Assembly: GCA_900769075.1 (NCBI GenBank) | Contig: CAAGFE010000095.1 | Coordinates: 1 to 18,007 of the forward strand | Direction of reading: 5' to 3' | Origin: Clostridia bacterium | GTDB taxonomy: Bacteria; Bacillota; Clostridia; Christensenellales; Aristaeellaceae | DNA: 18,007 bases | In this document: positions 5,831 to 14,059 of the stretch, one piece after another | How the letters are laid out: every line of letters starts with the position of its first letter | Numbering within the stretch: the stretch's first letter is position 1 | Notes under the pieces: model-generated | Seen by the model: only the letters and a program-made list of their open reading frames with translations | Databases searched by the model: none | Told to the model about the DNA's origin: nothing | Translations under genes and position numbers: made by a program

Positions 5831-7831
5831 TTGAAGAAGAACAATGCCTGGCTGGGGTATCTGATTGTTCTGGGTACCTTCCTGGTGGTTGTGACGCTGA
5901 TGTACAACGGCGTCATGGGCCAGAACAATCGGGAAATCTCGTATTCCCAGCTGTGGGAGCTGATCGATGCGGGGCAGGTCAAGAGCGTTGCGATCCGCGG
6001 CACCGACCTGTGGGGCCTGAAAACGGACACGACGATCCCCAACGCCAAATTCCCTGAGCAGGATTATGATTTTGAAACAACCGTCACCGACATCGAGAGC
6101 TTCCGGAAGGAGGCCTACAAGCGTCAGGCGAAGGTGCTGGGCGTCAGCCCCGATGCCGTCGGCGACGGCGACCTGACCTTCACCATCGTCCCCATGGCCC
6201 CGGCGACGGTGTCCATCTGGGTCACCCTGATCCCTACCTTCCTCATGATCGGCGCCATGGTGCTGACGATGTTCATGATCATCCGCGCCCAGAACGGCGG
6301 CAACGGCAAGGTGATGAACTTCGGCAAGTCCCATGCCCGGGTCAACGATCCGAGCAAGAACCGGATCACCTTTGACGATGTGGCCGGCGCGGACGAGGAG
6401 AAGGAAGAGCTCCAGGAGATGGTGGACTTCCTGCGCAATCCCCGCACCTACATCGAAATGGGCGCCCGCATTCCCAAGGGCGTGCTGCTGGTGGGCCCTC
6501 CCGGCACGGGCAAGACCCTTTTGGCCAAGGCCGTGGCGGGTGAAGCGGGCGTGCCCTTCTTCTCCATCTCCGGCTCTGACTTTGTGGAAATGTTCGTGGG
6601 CGTCGGCGCGAGCCGCGTGCGCGACCTGTTCGACCAGGCCAAGCGCAGCGCCCCGGCGATCGTCTTTATCGACGAGATTGACGCGGTGGGCCGTCACCGC
6701 GGCGCGGGCCTGGGCGGCGGTCATGACGAGCGGGAGCAGACGCTGAACCAGCTGCTGGTGGAAATGGACGGCTTTGCCGTCAACGAGGGCGTCATCGTCA
6801 TGGCGGCTACCAACCGCCGCGATATCCTTGATCCCGCCCTGCTGCGTCCGGGCCGCTTTGACCGCACCATCACCGTCAATTATCCCGACCTGGAGGGCCG
6901 CGTAGCCATCATGAAGGTGCACACCAAGGGCAAGCCTCTGGCATCGGATGTGGATCTCCGGGCCCTGGCCAAGCGCACGCCCTTCGCCACCGGCGCTGAC
7001 CTGGAAAACATGATGAACGAGGCCGCCATCCTGGCTGCCCGCGCCCGGAAGAAGGAAATCGACCAGCAGCTGATGCTGGACGCCATCGCCCGCATCCAGA
7101 TGGGCCCGGAAAAGCGCAGCCACAAGGTGACCGACAACGACCGCCGCATGGTGGCCGTCCACGAGGGCGGCCATGCCATCGTCAGCCATGTGCTGCCCGA
7201 GGCGGATGATGTCCATCTGGTCACCATCGTGCCCCGCGGGCGCACCGGCGGTCATACCCTGGCCCTGCCCAGCTCCGAGGACGAATTCACCATGCAGAAG
7301 CAGCTGATGGCTGAGATCGCCACCGCGATGGGCGGTCACGCCGCGGAAAAGCTGGTGCTGGGCGAGTTCAGCGTGGGGGCCACCAGTGACCTCCAGCGCG
7401 CGACCGAGCTGTGCCGCCGCATGGTCACCATGTTCGGCATGAGCGAGGAGATCGGCCCGGTTTATCTGGACACCGACCAGGAGGTCTTTGTGGGCATGGA
7501 GTTCGGCCAGAGCCGGGGCTATTCCGAAGCGACCGCCGCCCGCATCGACGCGGAGGTCAAGAAGCTCTGCCAGCAGTGCTACGACCTGGCCTACCAGACC
7601 CTGAGCGACAACCGGGACAAGCTGGATCTGCTGACCGACGCGCTGCTCAAGCACGAAACCCTGAGCCGCCAGGAGTTCACCGCGCTGATGGAAACCGGCG
7701 AGATGCCGGAGATCACCGGCGAAGGCAAGCCCCGCAGCCTGCATGAGATCCTCGAGGAGACCAGGGCGGAGGAAGAAACCGCGAATACCGAAGCGGATGG
7801 GAACAATCCGGATGGCAAAGACGTCCAGTAA
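5831..7831 (+). CDS. ftsH: ATP-dependent zinc metalloprotease FtsH
   Basis: FtsH is a membrane-anchored hexameric AAA+ protease that degrades misfolded membrane proteins and regulatory proteins. Translation starts at TTG 5831, eight bases after AAAGGAGG. No ATG lies nearby in frame. The 666 aa contain membrane segment 1 (about 7-26), an extracytoplasmic FtsH_ext region and membrane segment 2 (about 127-151). The AAA module follows, with Walker A GPPGTGKT (222-229), pore motif FVGVGASRVRDLF, Walker B VFIDEID (278-284) and the second region of homology (ATNRRD, LLRPGRFDR). The protease domain has HEGGH (444-448) and a third zinc ligand at D520. Most FtsH proteins have HEAGH; the Ala-to-Gly change leaves both histidines and the glutamate in place. 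The C-terminal tail is acidic. Its 3' end overlaps the next gene. Confidence 0.97.
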   Translation: MKKNNAWLGYLIVLGTFLVVVTLMYNGVMGQNNREISYSQLWELIDAGQVKSVAIRGTDLWGLKTDTTIPNAKFPEQDYDFETTVTDIESFRKEAYKRQAKVLGVSPDAVGDGDLTFTIVPMAPATVSIWVTLIPTFLMIGAMVLTMFMIIRAQNGGNGKVMNFGKSHARVNDPSKNRITFDDVAGADEEKEELQEMVDFLRNPRTYIEMGARIPKGVLLVGPPGTGKTLLAKAVAGEAGVPFFSISGSDFVEMFVGVGASRVRDLFDQAKRSAPAIVFIDEIDAVGRHRGAGLGGGHDEREQTLNQLLVEMDGFAVNEGVIVMAATNRRDILDPALLRPGRFDRTITVNYPDLEGRVAIMKVHTKGKPLASDVDLRALAKRTPFATGADLENMMNEAAILAARARKKEIDQQLMLDAIARIQMGPEKRSHKVTDNDRRMVAVHEGGHAIVSHVLPEADDVHLVTIVPRGRTGGHTLALPSSEDEFTMQKQLMAEIATAMGGHAAEKLVLGEFSVGATSDLQRATELCRRMVTMFGMSEEIGPVYLDTDQEVFVGMEFGQSRGYSEATAARIDAEVKKLCQQCYDLAYQTLSDNRDKLDLLTDALLKHETLSRQEFTALMETGEMPEITGEGKPRSLHEILEETRAEEETANTEADGNNPDGKDVQ

Positions 7832-8672
7832 GATGATCCCCGACCTGCATATGCATACCACCGCGTCCGACGGCGTGCTGTCGCCCCCGGACCTGGTGGA
7901 TTTCGCCGCCCGGCGCGGCGTGACCGTCATGGCGGTGACCGATCATGATACCTTCGAGGGGGCGGACAGATTGCGCGGCATGCCGACCGCCATTCCGGTG
8001 CTGACCGGCGTGGAGCTGTCCATGGCGGACATGAAGGGGCTGCATCTGCTGGGCTATGGCCTGAGCGAGGCCCCCGAGCTGCGCCGGACCGTCCGCGAAC
8101 TGGCGGCAAAACGCCTTACCCGCGCGGCCCGCATGGTGGACAAGCTCACCCAAATGGGCATGCCGCTGGAGGATGCGCAGCTCTGCGAGGGCTGCGACGG
8201 CACGGTGGGCAGGCCGCATATCGCCCGGGCGATGGTCGCCAGGGGCTATGTCGCCACGGTGGAGGAAGCCTTCGCCCGCTATATCGGCGACGGCGGCCCG
8301 GCCTATGTGCCCAGTGAGCGATTGACCATGGCACAGGCGCTGCCCCTTATGCGCCGCAGCGGCTTTGTGCCGGTGCTGGCCCATCCGGCGGAGCTGGAGA
8401 AGGACAGCATGACCCTCCGCATGCTCATCGAGGCCTGGCAGAAGCAGGGCCTGATGGGCGTGGAGGTGTTCCATCCCTCTCAGGAGAAGCAGGGCTTTGC
8501 CCCGCTGGAACAGATGGTGCGGCGGATGGGTCTGCTGGTGACCGGCGGCAGCGATTATCACTGCGATGACCGGCGCCACGGTCAGCCGGGATGTACAGCC
8601 ATCCACTGGCGAAACGCGGAGGCGGATGTTTCCGCCCTGATGGATACCATGCAAAAGATCAGACAGAAATGA
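7812..8672 (+). CDS. PHP-domain metal-dependent phosphatase (nucleoside 3',5'-bisphosphate phosphatase type)
   Basis: The PHP fold uses a cluster of divalent metals to hydrolyse phosphoesters. Family relatives (YciV/RNase AM type) act on 3',5'-bisphosphonucleotides and the 5' ends of short RNAs. Visible ligands are H13 and H15 (DLHMHTTASDG), D20, the TDHD motif at 43-46, E68 (GVELS), H191 (LAHP), and D248 and H250 (GSDYH). The length (286 aa) fits this single-domain family. The start is uncertain. ATG 7812 overlaps ftsH by 20 bases, while ATG 7833, two bases after the ftsH stop, gives a 279-aa protein starting MIPDLHMH. Neither has a strong ribosome binding site, so coupling to ftsH is likely. 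The exact substrate cannot be told from sequence. Confidence 0.9.
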   Translation: MAKTSSKMIPDLHMHTTASDGVLSPPDLVDFAARRGVTVMAVTDHDTFEGADRLRGMPTAIPVLTGVELSMADMKGLHLLGYGLSEAPELRRTVRELAAKRLTRAARMVDKLTQMGMPLEDAQLCEGCDGTVGRPHIARAMVARGYVATVEEAFARYIGDGGPAYVPSERLTMAQALPLMRRSGFVPVLAHPAELEKDSMTLRMLIEAWQKQGLMGVEVFHPSQEKQGFAPLEQMVRRMGLLVTGGSDYHCDDRRHGQPGCTAIHWRNAEADVSALMDTMQKIRQK

Positions 8673-8691
8673 AAGAAAGGAGGGGGCAGCG

Positions 8692-10767
8692 ATGAGCAAC
8701 TATCCCCCGCAGGATGGGAAGAATCACCGCCGCACAGCGCGGGCCCAGCATCCGTCGTCCATGAACGCCCCCTCGCCCGGACAGGGAAGCGCTGCCTCCT
8801 ATGGCCGCCAGAGCGCCCAGGGGACGGCTCAGCCGAACGGCCGGAAGCCGCAGGGACAGAACGCCTATGGCAGGCAGCCTGTCCAAGGGAATCCGAACAG
8901 CCGTCAGCCGCAAGGGCAGAATGCCTACGGGAACCAGCCGCAGGGACAATACGCCTACGGCAGCCAGCCTGTCAGCCAGGGGTGGCAGCCGCCGGCCCAG
9001 TCCTATCCGGGGTATCCCCAGGGGTACCACCAGCCCAGCCAGGGGGTTCCCGGCGGACAGCTGCCGCCCCCCCAGTACGGCGCGTGGCAGCAGCAGGGGT
9101 ATCAGCAGCCCGGTCAGCCCCAGGGCTACCCGATGTATCAGCAGCCCAGCGGACGAGGCTGGACCCAGCCCTACCCGGTGCAGAACCAGCAATCCCCCTG
9201 GCAGGGCGGCTATCAGGTCAACCGCTGGCATGACAACCCGCCCGGCCGCGGCACTCCGCCCGCAGGGGGCGGCTATGGCGGCAGCGGCGGACGCAGACCC
9301 CAACCCCGCAACTCCATCCTCAAGCTGATCGCCGCCGCGGTGGTGGTGGTCATCGCCGTGAGCGTGATTGTGGGGGTCATCAGCCGGCAGAACCAGACCA
9401 GGGCATTGCAGGCTGCGGTCAGCGCCTATGACGACCGGTATTGCCAGGGCGTGTATGTGGACGGCATCCACCTGGGCGGCATGACCCGGGAGGAGGCCAA
9501 GGCTGTGGTGCAGAAAAGCGCCCAGCTCAAGTGCGACGAATGGAATGTCAGCCTGGTGACCGCCTCCAACGAGTATGTGGGTGAGATCAACTCCTACCAT
9601 CTGGGCATGAGCGTCCATGTGGAGGATGCGCTGGAGGAAGCCTGGCAGCAGGGGCACACCGGCGCCACCGCGGATGAACGCAAGGCTGCCATGGACGCCC
9701 TGCTGGAAACCCCTTTCTATACCTCCACCGCCCTGCCCAGCGGCGATACTGCCGCCATCGACCGCATCCTGGATGACATCGCGGCCAGCGTATACGTCCC
9801 CGCGACGAATGCTTCCGCCGTGTTTGACCCCCAGCTGACCAATCCCTTCACGATCACGAAGGAAACGCAGGGCCGGTATCTGGACGTGCAGTCCATCAAG
9901 GAGCAGGTGTACGACATGGTGTCCCGGATGGAGTCGGGCGTGATCACGATCGAGCCCACCACCCTGTATCCGGCGGTCACCGCGGCGGACATCGAGCGCC
10001 ATACCACCCTGATCGGCACCCATTACACGCCGATTTCCACCACCTCCACCGAGAACCGGAACAAGAACATCAAGCGTGCCTGCGATCTGATCAACGGAAC
10101 GATCATCGAGCCGGGCAAGTCCTTCTCCTTCAACAGCGTGGTCGGCGCCCGAACGGCCAAGAACGGCTTCTACACAGCCATCGAGTACGCCTACGGCAAG
10201 CAGGTGGAGGGCTACGGCGGCGGCGTCTGCCAGGTCAGCTCCACCATCTATGTGGCGGCGGTACGGGCCAATATGGACATTCTCAAGCGCACCCAGCACG
10301 CGCTGGAGGTCAACTATACCTCCTTCGGCCTGGATGCGACCGTCAACTACGACGGCAAGAAGATCGACTTCGTGTTCCAGAACAACACGGGCAGCAACAT
10401 TTACATCATCACCAAGGTGATGAAGAAGCCGAAGGTGGACTCCAAGCACAACCTGGTGGTCTGCGAGATCTACGGCCCGGCCTTTGACACCGGCGTCACC
10501 TATGATCTGGTTGCCACGACAACCCAGGTGCCGATTCCCGAGGCCACCACGATGCCGGACAAGAATGCCGAGCATGTTGTCTACACCGATGAAACCTACA
10601 CCACGAAGGGATCCGTCGGCTACGAGGTGGACAGCTACAAGGTCAAATACATGGACGGCAAGGAAGTGGAGCGCACCTTCATGTACCACGATTCCTACGC
10701 CGCGGTGGCGCCGGTGATTTATGTCGGCGTGAGCGAGCGTCCCCTGGAAACCACCGAGCCATGGTAA
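8692..10767 (+). CDS. VanW-family membrane protein with Q/G/P-rich tail, peptidoglycan-binding-like and G5-like regions
   Basis: The product has 691 aa. The ATG follows AAGGAGGGGG. Residues 1-207 are low-complexity, rich in Q, G, P, Y and S, with repeated units such as PQGQNAYG and YQQPGQPQGY. One membrane helix follows (about 209-231). The extracytoplasmic part begins with a region like the YoaR-type peptidoglycan-binding domain (about 255-370: VDGIHLGGMTREEAK). The VanW domain follows (about 455-590), with PGKSFSFN, GARTAKNGF and GGGVCQVSSTIY including C513. The C-terminus (about 612-684) looks like a G5 domain. VanW proteins are common in Clostridia and usually unrelated to vancomycin resistance; their biochemical role is not settled. 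The gene lies 19 bases after the PHP gene and ends the operon. Its tail echoes that of the first gene, although the rest is unrelated. Confidence 0.92.
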   Translation: MSNYPPQDGKNHRRTARAQHPSSMNAPSPGQGSAASYGRQSAQGTAQPNGRKPQGQNAYGRQPVQGNPNSRQPQGQNAYGNQPQGQYAYGSQPVSQGWQPPAQSYPGYPQGYHQPSQGVPGGQLPPPQYGAWQQQGYQQPGQPQGYPMYQQPSGRGWTQPYPVQNQQSPWQGGYQVNRWHDNPPGRGTPPAGGGYGGSGGRRPQPRNSILKLIAAAVVVVIAVSVIVGVISRQNQTRALQAAVSAYDDRYCQGVYVDGIHLGGMTREEAKAVVQKSAQLKCDEWNVSLVTASNEYVGEINSYHLGMSVHVEDALEEAWQQGHTGATADERKAAMDALLETPFYTSTALPSGDTAAIDRILDDIAASVYVPATNASAVFDPQLTNPFTITKETQGRYLDVQSIKEQVYDMVSRMESGVITIEPTTLYPAVTAADIERHTTLIGTHYTPISTTSTENRNKNIKRACDLINGTIIEPGKSFSFNSVVGARTAKNGFYTAIEYAYGKQVEGYGGGVCQVSSTIYVAAVRANMDILKRTQHALEVNYTSFGLDATVNYDGKKIDFVFQNNTGSNIYIITKVMKKPKVDSKHNLVVCEIYGPAFDTGVTYDLVATTTQVPIPEATTMPDKNAEHVVYTDETYTTKGSVGYEVDSYKVKYMDGKEVERTFMYHDSYAAVAPVIYVGVSERPLETTEPW

Positions 10768-10822
10768 ATACGTGAGCGCCCGCCGTGGGCATGGCTTGCA
10801 TTCACTTTTGCTTCCAACAAAG

Positions 10823-10864
10823 TAAACCGCCCGGAGCCAATTCTTGCAGGCTCCGGGCGGTTTA
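10823..10864. terminator. Bidirectional intrinsic terminator between convergent genes
   Basis: A perfect 16-bp stem: TAAACCGCCCGGAGCC (10823-10838) pairs with GGCTCCGGGCGGTTTA (10849-10864) around a 10-base loop. The GC-rich stem is closed by A and T runs usable on either strand. It lies 55 bases past the VanW-gene stop and two bases past the VanZ-like gene stop, so it can end both converging transcripts. Confidence 0.9.
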
Positions 10865-10866
10865 TG

Positions 10867-11415
10867 CTACGCGGAAAGCGAGTCAGCAGCGGGAATCAGG
10901 CGATGGCAGAGCCACCAAACCCCTGCGCCGCCCATGCTGCCGGCGAAGTTCAGGAGGATATCGTCCACGTCCGTCATGCGCTGGATGAAGAGCTGCGTGC
11001 CCTCGATGAAGCAGGTCAGCAGCAGGCACATCAGGGCCATGCGCAGGGGATGGCGGAGCCTTCGCCACAGCAGCGGCAGGAAGAACCCGTAGGGCACGAA
11101 GAGCAGCAGGTTGCCCAGCAGCTGGGTGCGGGACGCCTCGGTGCCGAAGCTGGCAAGCTGTTTCCGGATGACGGCGAAGGGCGTGAGGTTGATGTTGTCC
11201 AGGGTGCTGATGCGCTCCCGGGCGCTTTCCAGCATGGCGGCCGGGGACGCCCAGGCGCCGTCCAGCGCCATGACCAGCAGCGCCGTCATGTACGCAGCGA
11301 ACAGGCCCAGCGCGATCTCCCGGGGCATATAGCGCTTCCAGGAACGGCGGAGCAGCACCCAGAGGAGCAGGGCGATCAGGCAGATCAGGGCAAACCGGGT
11401 CAGCTGGGCAATCAC
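10867..11415 (-). CDS. VanZ-like integral membrane protein
   Basis: The product has 182 aa with about four membrane segments. It starts at GTG 11415, which overlaps the stop of the sulfhydrylase gene as GTGA. A longer reading frame upstream is only a shadow of that gene. The VanZ-family signature is clear: NLTPF, LGNLLLFVPYGFFLPLLW, then EGTQLFIQR, DVDDILLNFAGSMGG. The protein that names the family contributes to low-level teicoplanin resistance in the Tn1546 cluster. Stand-alone VanZ-like proteins are widespread, their function is poorly known, and no other glycopeptide-resistance gene (vanH, vanA, vanX) is present here. Translational coupling to the upstream gene is evident. It is the last gene before the shared terminator. 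Confidence 0.9.
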   Translation of the reverse strand: MIAQLTRFALICLIALLLWVLLRRSWKRYMPREIALGLFAAYMTALLVMALDGAWASPAAMLESARERISTLDNINLTPFAVIRKQLASFGTEASRTQLLGNLLLFVPYGFFLPLLWRRLRHPLRMALMCLLLTCFIEGTQLFIQRMTDVDDILLNFAGSMGGAGVWWLCHRLIPAADSLSA

Positions 11416-12692
11416 TCGATGGCCTCCAGTGCCTGGGCGATATCGGCAATCAGGTCGTCCTTGCCCTCCAGGCCGCAGGAGATGCGCACCAGACCGGCAG
11501 GAACCCCGGCGGCAGCGAGCTGCTCCTCGGTCATCTGGCGATGGGTGGAGGTGGCGGGGTTCAGGCAGCAGGTGCGGGCGTCCGCCACATGGGTTTCGAT
11601 GGCCGCCAGCTTCAGGTGCTTCATGAACACCTCCGCCGCCGCGCGCCCGCCCTTCAGCTCGAAGGACACCACGCCGCAGCCGCCGTTCGGCATGTACTTC
11701 ATGGCCAGGTCGTAATACTTGTCGCCGGGCAGGTGGGGGCAGCTGACGGACTTGACCGCCGGATGCTCCCTCAGGAAAGATGCCACCGCCAGACCGTTTT
11801 CGCAGTGCCTGGGCATGCGGACGTGGAGGCTCTCCAGGCCCATGTTCAGGTAGAAGGCGTGCTGGGGGCTCTGGATGCAGCCCAGGTCGCGCATGAGCTG
11901 GCTGGTGCATTTGGTGATGAACGCCCCCTCCTTGCCGAACTTCTCGGCATAGGTGACCCCGTGGTAGCTCTCGTCGGGGGTGCACAGGCCGGGGTACTTG
12001 TCCGCATGGGCCATCCAGTCAAAGCGGCCGGCGTCGATGATCGCGCCGCCCACCGCCACGCCGTGACCGTCCATATACTTGGTGGTGGAATGGGTCACGA
12101 TGTCCGCGCCCCATTCGATGGGGCGGCAGTTGACGGGGGTGGGGAAGGTGTTGTCGACGATCAGCGGCACGCCGTGGCGATGGGCCGCCTCCGCGAATTT
12201 CGCAATATCCAGCACGGTAAGCGCCGGGTTGGCGATGGTTTCTCCGAACAGAGCGCGGGTGTTGGGCCGGAAGGCTGCGTCCAGCTCCTCCGCCGTCGCG
12301 TCGGGGGACACAAAGGTGGAGGCGATTCCCATCTTCGCCAGCGTGACGCTGATGAGGTTGAAGGTGCCGCCGTAAATGGAGGAGGAGGCGACGATGTGAT
12401 CGCCCGCGTTGCAGATGTTGAAGATGGCGAAGAAGTTTGCCGCCTGCCCGGAGGAGGTCAGCATGGCCGCCGTGCCGCCCTCCAGGGCAGCCAGCTTGGC
12501 GGCGACGTAATCGTTGGTGGGATTCTGAAGCCGGGTGTAGAAATAGCCGTTGGCCTCCAGGTCAAAGAGCTTGCCCATATCCTCGGAGGTTGCGTACTTG
12601 AAGGTCGTGGACTGGACAATCGGAATCTGACGGGGTTCACCGTTGCCGGGGGTGTAGCCGGCCTGGACACAGCGGGTATCAATGGAGGACAT
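11412..12692 (-). CDS. metY: O-acetylhomoserine sulfhydrylase (PLP-dependent Cys/Met metabolism enzyme)
   Basis: The enzyme joins O-acetyl-homoserine and sulfide to form homocysteine, the direct sulfhydrylation route to methionine. The 426 aa match this subfamily; cystathionine gamma-synthase and lyase relatives are shorter (about 380-400). YFYTRLQNPTNDY, SSGQAANF, SSSIYGGT and VDNTFPTP are visible. The PLP lysine K205 lies in THSTTKYMDGHG. The C-terminus has AIETHVADARTCCLNPATSTHRQM and VRISCGLE. The ATG at 12692 follows AAAGGA; an in-frame TTG six codons upstream overlaps that site and is rejected. No S-box or T-box leader fits in the 48-base gap to the upstream Nudix gene, so expression probably depends on the Nudix promoter. 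Related thiol specificities cannot be excluded. Confidence 0.93.
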   Translation of the reverse strand: MSSIDTRCVQAGYTPGNGEPRQIPIVQSTTFKYATSEDMGKLFDLEANGYFYTRLQNPTNDYVAAKLAALEGGTAAMLTSSGQAANFFAIFNICNAGDHIVASSSIYGGTFNLISVTLAKMGIASTFVSPDATAEELDAAFRPNTRALFGETIANPALTVLDIAKFAEAAHRHGVPLIVDNTFPTPVNCRPIEWGADIVTHSTTKYMDGHGVAVGGAIIDAGRFDWMAHADKYPGLCTPDESYHGVTYAEKFGKEGAFITKCTSQLMRDLGCIQSPQHAFYLNMGLESLHVRMPRHCENGLAVASFLREHPAVKSVSCPHLPGDKYYDLAMKYMPNGGCGVVSFELKGGRAAAEVFMKHLKLAAIETHVADARTCCLNPATSTHRQMTEEQLAAAGVPAGLVRISCGLEGKDDLIADIAQALEAIE

Positions 12693-12740
12693 AGCACAGC
12701 ATCCTTTCAATGAAGTATGGTCAGGGGAACAGGCCGCGGA

Positions 12741-13211
12741 TCAGTCGCTTTCCACCGTCACAAATTCGGGCGCATCCGGCAATGAGAAGATCCGCGCCTT
12801 GAGAAAAACCGGGAAGAACGGGAGATGTGCCAGCTCTTCGAATCTCACCCAGCGGAAATGGTGGATCTCGTTTCCCTCCACCCGGGTGAAGGCATCGCCG
12901 CGGGCCAGCAGCTCCGGGGAAGCGTCCATCACATGGTACAGGCAAAGCTCGTGATATCGCCTGCCGTCCAAGGTGAAGAAGGATTCCGCCACGAAGGCCA
13001 GATGGTGAGGCGCCGGCGCAATGCCCAGCTCCTCGCGGAGCTCCCGGGCCAGCGCGGCCTCGGCGGATTCACGCACATGAACCCGTCCGCCGGGGAGATA
13101 ATCATGGTCGATGCCCTCGTCCCGCAGGACGAGCAGGCGTCCCCGATGCAGGAGGATCGCCGCGACCCGGTAATTGAACGTCCCGTCCGCCGCTTTCAGC
13201 GTAATATCCAT
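12741..13211 (-). CDS. Nudix hydrolase
   Basis: The product has 156 aa with a complete Nudix box at residues 42-64: G-x5-E-x7-REL-x-EE-x-GI, read as GGRVHVRESAEAALAREL followed by REELGI. This motif binds Mg2+ and cleaves nucleoside diphosphates linked to another group. The N-terminal strand FNYRVAAILLHRGRLLVLRD and the aromatic-rich C-terminal half are usual. The late motif HHFRWVRFEELAHLPFFP is common in MutT-like proteins of broad specificity. The substrate cannot be predicted. The ATG at 13211 follows AAAGGCGG and a consensus promoter about 31 bases upstream. It is the first gene of a probable three-gene unit with metY and the VanZ-like gene. Confidence 0.92.
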   Translation of the reverse strand: MDITLKAADGTFNYRVAAILLHRGRLLVLRDEGIDHDYLPGGRVHVRESAEAALARELREELGIAPAPHHLAFVAESFFTLDGRRYHELCLYHVMDASPELLARGDAFTRVEGNEIHHFRWVRFEELAHLPFFPVFLKARIFSLPDAPEFVTVESD

Positions 13212-13241
13212 CCCGTCTGCCGCCTTTCCCAGAATGGGTCA

Positions 13242-13271
13242 AGTATAGCACGCCGGGACAAGCTGTGTCAA
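13242..13271 (-). promoter_or_regulatory. SigA promoter of the nudix-metY-vanZ unit
   Basis: On the minus strand TTGACA (13271-13266) is followed by an 18-base spacer and TATACT (13247-13242), with an extended -10 TG two bases before the hexamer. Transcription would start near 13235, about 24 bases before the ATG. This is one of the best promoter matches in the window. It largely coincides with an inverted repeat (13247-13282). Confidence 0.8.
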
Positions 13272-13282
13272 TCCGGCGTGCT
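13247..13282 (-). promoter_or_regulatory. Inverted repeat embracing the nudix promoter core
   Basis: AGCACGCCGG (13247-13256) and CCGGCGTGCT (13273-13282) are perfect 10-bp arms. GACA and TGTC inside the loop can extend the stem past a three-base bulge. The -35 box falls mainly in the loop and the -10 begins at the end of one arm. No T-run follows on either strand, so it is a poor intrinsic terminator for the nitroreductase gene upstream. It could be a repressor operator, a transcript end, or both. Confidence 0.5.
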
Positions 13283-13304
13283 GCTTGTATGGAATTTGGT
13301 ACAG

Positions 13305-14057
13305 TTACCGGGCGGTTGCCCAGGCGATCGGCTGATTCCGTTCCGTGCCGAAGTGCCAGACATGGGGCGTTTCCAGCGCCAGCTCCGCATGGCAGAGCGC
13401 GATGCCCGCGTCCAGCTGGGCGCGATCCGCCGCATCCAGGATGAATTCCCCCTCCGGCCCGACGGACATCACCCAGGGCTGCATGTTCATTGCGGAGGGC
13501 GCGGACTGGACATAGGTCACCGCCCGGGTCAGCTCCTCGGGCCAGTCGCGGAAATTCCCCCGGCAGAGATGCTCGGGGGCCTTGCGGCGGCGGGCGGCGG
13601 GCGGCGTCAGCGCCGAAGCGGGACGGCCCAGCGCAATCACGCACAGCACCGTTTCTCCCGCCTGAAGCCCCACGCGCAATTCCTTCCTGCGGAAGCTGCC
13701 CGACACCCAGCAGGTACCCAGCCCCATCGACGTGGCCTCCAGCACGAGGCTCTCGCCCATGATGCCCGCATGGATGCGCCCCCGGGCCGTGCCGTCGCAG
13801 AGCACCGCGGCGATCATCCGGCAGCCGGTGATGCGCTTTGTCCCCAGCATCGGGGCGGTGAAGAAATCCTCCGCCACCGGCGTGAGCACCAGGCGTGCCC
13901 CGGGCAGTTGGTATCGCCCCAAACAGTAGGAAAGTGCGGCAAAGTCCGCCCCGTCAGGCGCGCCGGCATAGGCCCGGCAGGAGCTGCGCAGGCCAATCGC
14001 CCGGGTCAGCCGGGGACGGTCGTGGGCGGGATACAGGGCTTCAAGGGTCGCAAGCAT
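13305..14057 (-). CDS. Nitroreductase-family flavoprotein (TM1586 type)
   Basis: The product has 250 aa. It resembles the putative TM nitroreductase family (TM1586_NiRdase), in which two nitroreductase half-domains lie in one chain. Visible features are the N-terminal RSSCRAYAGAP motif typical of FMN-binding nitroreductases, the central GESLVLEATSMGLGTCWVSG segment, and the later SAPSAMNMQPW segment, which resembles the R-S-x-R and N-x-Q-P-W flavin contacts. A C-terminal domain with CHAELALE follows. Such enzymes use FMN and NAD(P)H, but the true substrate is unknown. GGAGGAGG, formed by the last codons of the Sir2 gene, is the ribosome binding site. The ATG comes two bases after the Sir2 stop, so the two are co-translated. 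Confidence 0.85.
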   Translation of the reverse strand: MLATLEALYPAHDRPRLTRAIGLRSSCRAYAGAPDGADFAALSYCLGRYQLPGARLVLTPVAEDFFTAPMLGTKRITGCRMIAAVLCDGTARGRIHAGIMGESLVLEATSMGLGTCWVSGSFRRKELRVGLQAGETVLCVIALGRPASALTPPAARRRKAPEHLCRGNFRDWPEELTRAVTYVQSAPSAMNMQPWVMSVGPEGEFILDAADRAQLDAGIALCHAELALETPHVWHFGTERNQPIAWATAR

Positions 14058-14059
14058 GG

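Noticed and set aside
5633..7930. Minus-strand open frame of 765 codons opposite ftsH
   Set aside because: Its length comes from the lack of stop complements in GC-rich codon usage. The ftsH strand carries every catalytic motif, and the antisense product shows no recognisable domain.
8692..11415. A glycopeptide-resistance locus, because VanW-like and VanZ-like genes are both present
   Set aside because: The two genes are convergent, belong to different transcription units, and lack the ligase, dehydrogenase, dipeptidase and VanRS regulators needed. Both families are common in susceptible Clostridia.
12693..12740. SAM or T-box riboswitch ahead of metY
   Set aside because: Only 48 bases separate metY from the Nudix gene, too short for either leader, and no matching stems were found.
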